The notes under the pieces were generated by a model. The model was not told the DNA's origin. It saw only the letters and a list, made by a program, of their open reading frames with translations, and ran no database searches. From positions 1-15,133 of the forward strand of contig JALWKG010000207.1 of assembly GCA_027081565.1 (NCBI GenBank): a stretch of DNA of 15,133 nucleotides. The letters run 5' to 3'. Below, piece after piece: positions 14,267 to 15,133 of the stretch. This stretch comes from Helicobacteraceae bacterium (GTDB lineage: Bacteria; Campylobacterota; Campylobacteria; Campylobacterales; Sulfurimonadaceae). Positions within the stretch are counted from its first letter, which is position 1; every line of letters starts with the position of its first letter. The position numbers and the translations under genes are program-made.

Positions 14267-15107
14267 ATTTAAAGTATTTTTGGACATCCTTCTCTACCGC
14301 ACCTGGTACGGTCATAATACCCATAAATCCACCAAGATCGAGTAGGGGATAGCTGATAGCTATCATATAGTCAGCACGCAAGGCTTTGGCCTGACCATTT
14401 TCAATCAGTATCATCCATGGCAAGATACCTGCGTTAGTGGCACCGATCTTGTCCACAAATTTCATGGTGCGTTTATGTAGTTTGACCCCGTAAAGAACAC
14501 GTCCTTCACTCAATTGCATCTTAAAAATGATCTTCTTCTTTTTAGCGCCATCAATTTTAGCGATAAGGTCAGTAGTATTCCCTTCACCTGCAATGATCTG
14601 GTCCTGGTAGTACGGACGACCTATCATAAACTGGTACTCCGGTAGTTCATTAAACGCCCATTTGTCTTCAGAAGGAGTTAGTGTGTCAAAGGCTTTATTG
14701 AGTGTATCTAGTAGTGGTTTCTCATCATTGAGCTTATAGTCTTCTTGTAAAAATGCTTTGACAAAGTAGCGGGGATTAGAGATTCTGGTAACGTTGTTTT
14801 CTGTATCAATTAAGACACGAAGGCTTCCAGCTAGAAAACCTCGAGCAGGTCTGTCTGCGAGTTTTTTGAGGTAATCATTGGTAAAGACAATAGAGGTGAA
14901 TTTCTTTTTAGAGACAATATCTTCTGCGACGACAGTAAAACCGGCACCATTGAGACGCTCTTTAACCTCATTTGCACTCATAAGTGGTGCGTCAAAGTAG
15001 GTACTGACCTCTGCTGGACCGGTATACCCTACTGTTGGCTCTTTAGAACTACAGCCACTTAACATTAAGATCAATGAAGCTGTGATCGCCCATAAGATTT
15101 TTTTCAT
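14265..15107 (-). CDS. Lipoprotein with internally duplicated domain (possibly DUF302-like)
   Basis: The 280-residue protein has a Lys-rich start, a hydrophobic core and lipobox L-S-G-C19, so it should be lipidated and exported. Two similar stretches follow, about 70-120 and 204-253. Each has a helix ending in a K-K/F-L/V-A/V-D pattern, then a hydrophobic strand before a charged turn (RVLIDTENN; MILIENGQ) and a further strand with an aromatic pair (PRYFVKAF; ADYMIAIS). The pattern recalls the DUF302 fold, which I propose with low confidence. The start is supported by AAGGGT six bases before the ATG. A TATAC-like -10 may lie just upstream, but the window ends there. Function is unknown; it converges on the two-component pair. 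Confidence 0.82.
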   Translation of the reverse strand: MKKILWAITASLILMLSGCSSKEPTVGYTGPAEVSTYFDAPLMSANEVKERLNGAGFTVVAEDIVSKKKFTSIVFTNDYLKKLADRPARGFLAGSLRVLIDTENNVTRISNPRYFVKAFLQEDYKLNDEKPLLDTLNKAFDTLTPSEDKWAFNELPEYQFMIGRPYYQDQIIAGEGNTTDLIAKIDGAKKKKIIFKMQLSEGRVLYGVKLHKRTMKFVDKIGATNAGILPWMILIENGQAKALRADYMIAISYPLLDLGGFMGIMTVPGAVEKDVQKYFK

Positions 15108-15133
15108 GTGTTACCCTTGTATATTTTAAGATT

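Noticed and set aside
1..15133. Mobile elements, CRISPR arrays, toxin-antitoxin or phage-defence modules
   Set aside because: No transposase, integrase, direct-repeat array, tRNA-adjacent attachment site or known defence domain was found. The MoxR-vWA pairing seen in some defence systems is here the housekeeping-like Bat cluster with batC and batD.

Overview
The window looks like chromosomal DNA from a Campylobacterota (former Epsilonproteobacteria), probably a Sulfurovum- or Sulfurimonas-like bacterium. This rests on the moderately AT-rich composition, the style of the two-component proteins, tight operons with 4-23 bp overlaps, and a MoxR/Bat cluster; genus is an inference from sequence feel, not from a database search. 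No tRNA, rRNA, CRISPR array, insertion sequence, integrase or phage gene was seen.

Layout. (1) 1-518, + strand: the C-terminal half of an Mrp/ApbC-type iron-sulfur carrier ATPase, cut by the window edge, followed by two hairpins that probably end transcription from both sides. (2) 587-5710, - strand: a signalling operon read from right to left. A hybrid histidine kinase with almost no sensor region (HisKA-HATPase-pseudoreceiver-receiver-HPt) is followed by three paralogous receiver-GGDEF proteins. Only the middle one has an intact GGDEF signature; the two others have GSNEF and GGAEF. (3) 5711-5903: divergent intergenic region. (4) 5904-12273, + strand: an operon moxR - DUF58 - small membrane protein - batA - batB - batC - batD, the 'Bacteroides aerotolerance' type cluster. 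A MoxR AAA+ ATPase is paired with two membrane-anchored von Willebrand A proteins, a TPR protein with a very long Lys-rich tail, and a large BatD envelope protein. (5) 12386-14240, + strand: an OmpR-type response regulator and its overlapping histidine kinase, whose ATPase domain is strongly degenerate. (6) 14265-15107, - strand: a lipoprotein with an apparent internal domain duplication.

How the parts may work together. The kinase at 3329-5710 probably phosphorelays to the three small receiver proteins and so tunes c-di-GMP output, with one active cyclase and two likely enzymatically dead paralogues. The Bat operon most likely assembles a MoxR-driven, vWA-based envelope complex. The two-component pair downstream of batD is separated by about 110 bp and may be regulated independently. 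Nothing here is clearly a wholly new system. The more unusual items are the one-live/two-dead GGDEF array behind a sensor-less phosphorelay kinase, the replaced CxxC and added Cys tail of the Mrp protein, the divergent ATP-binding domain of the second kinase, and the duplicated lipoprotein.
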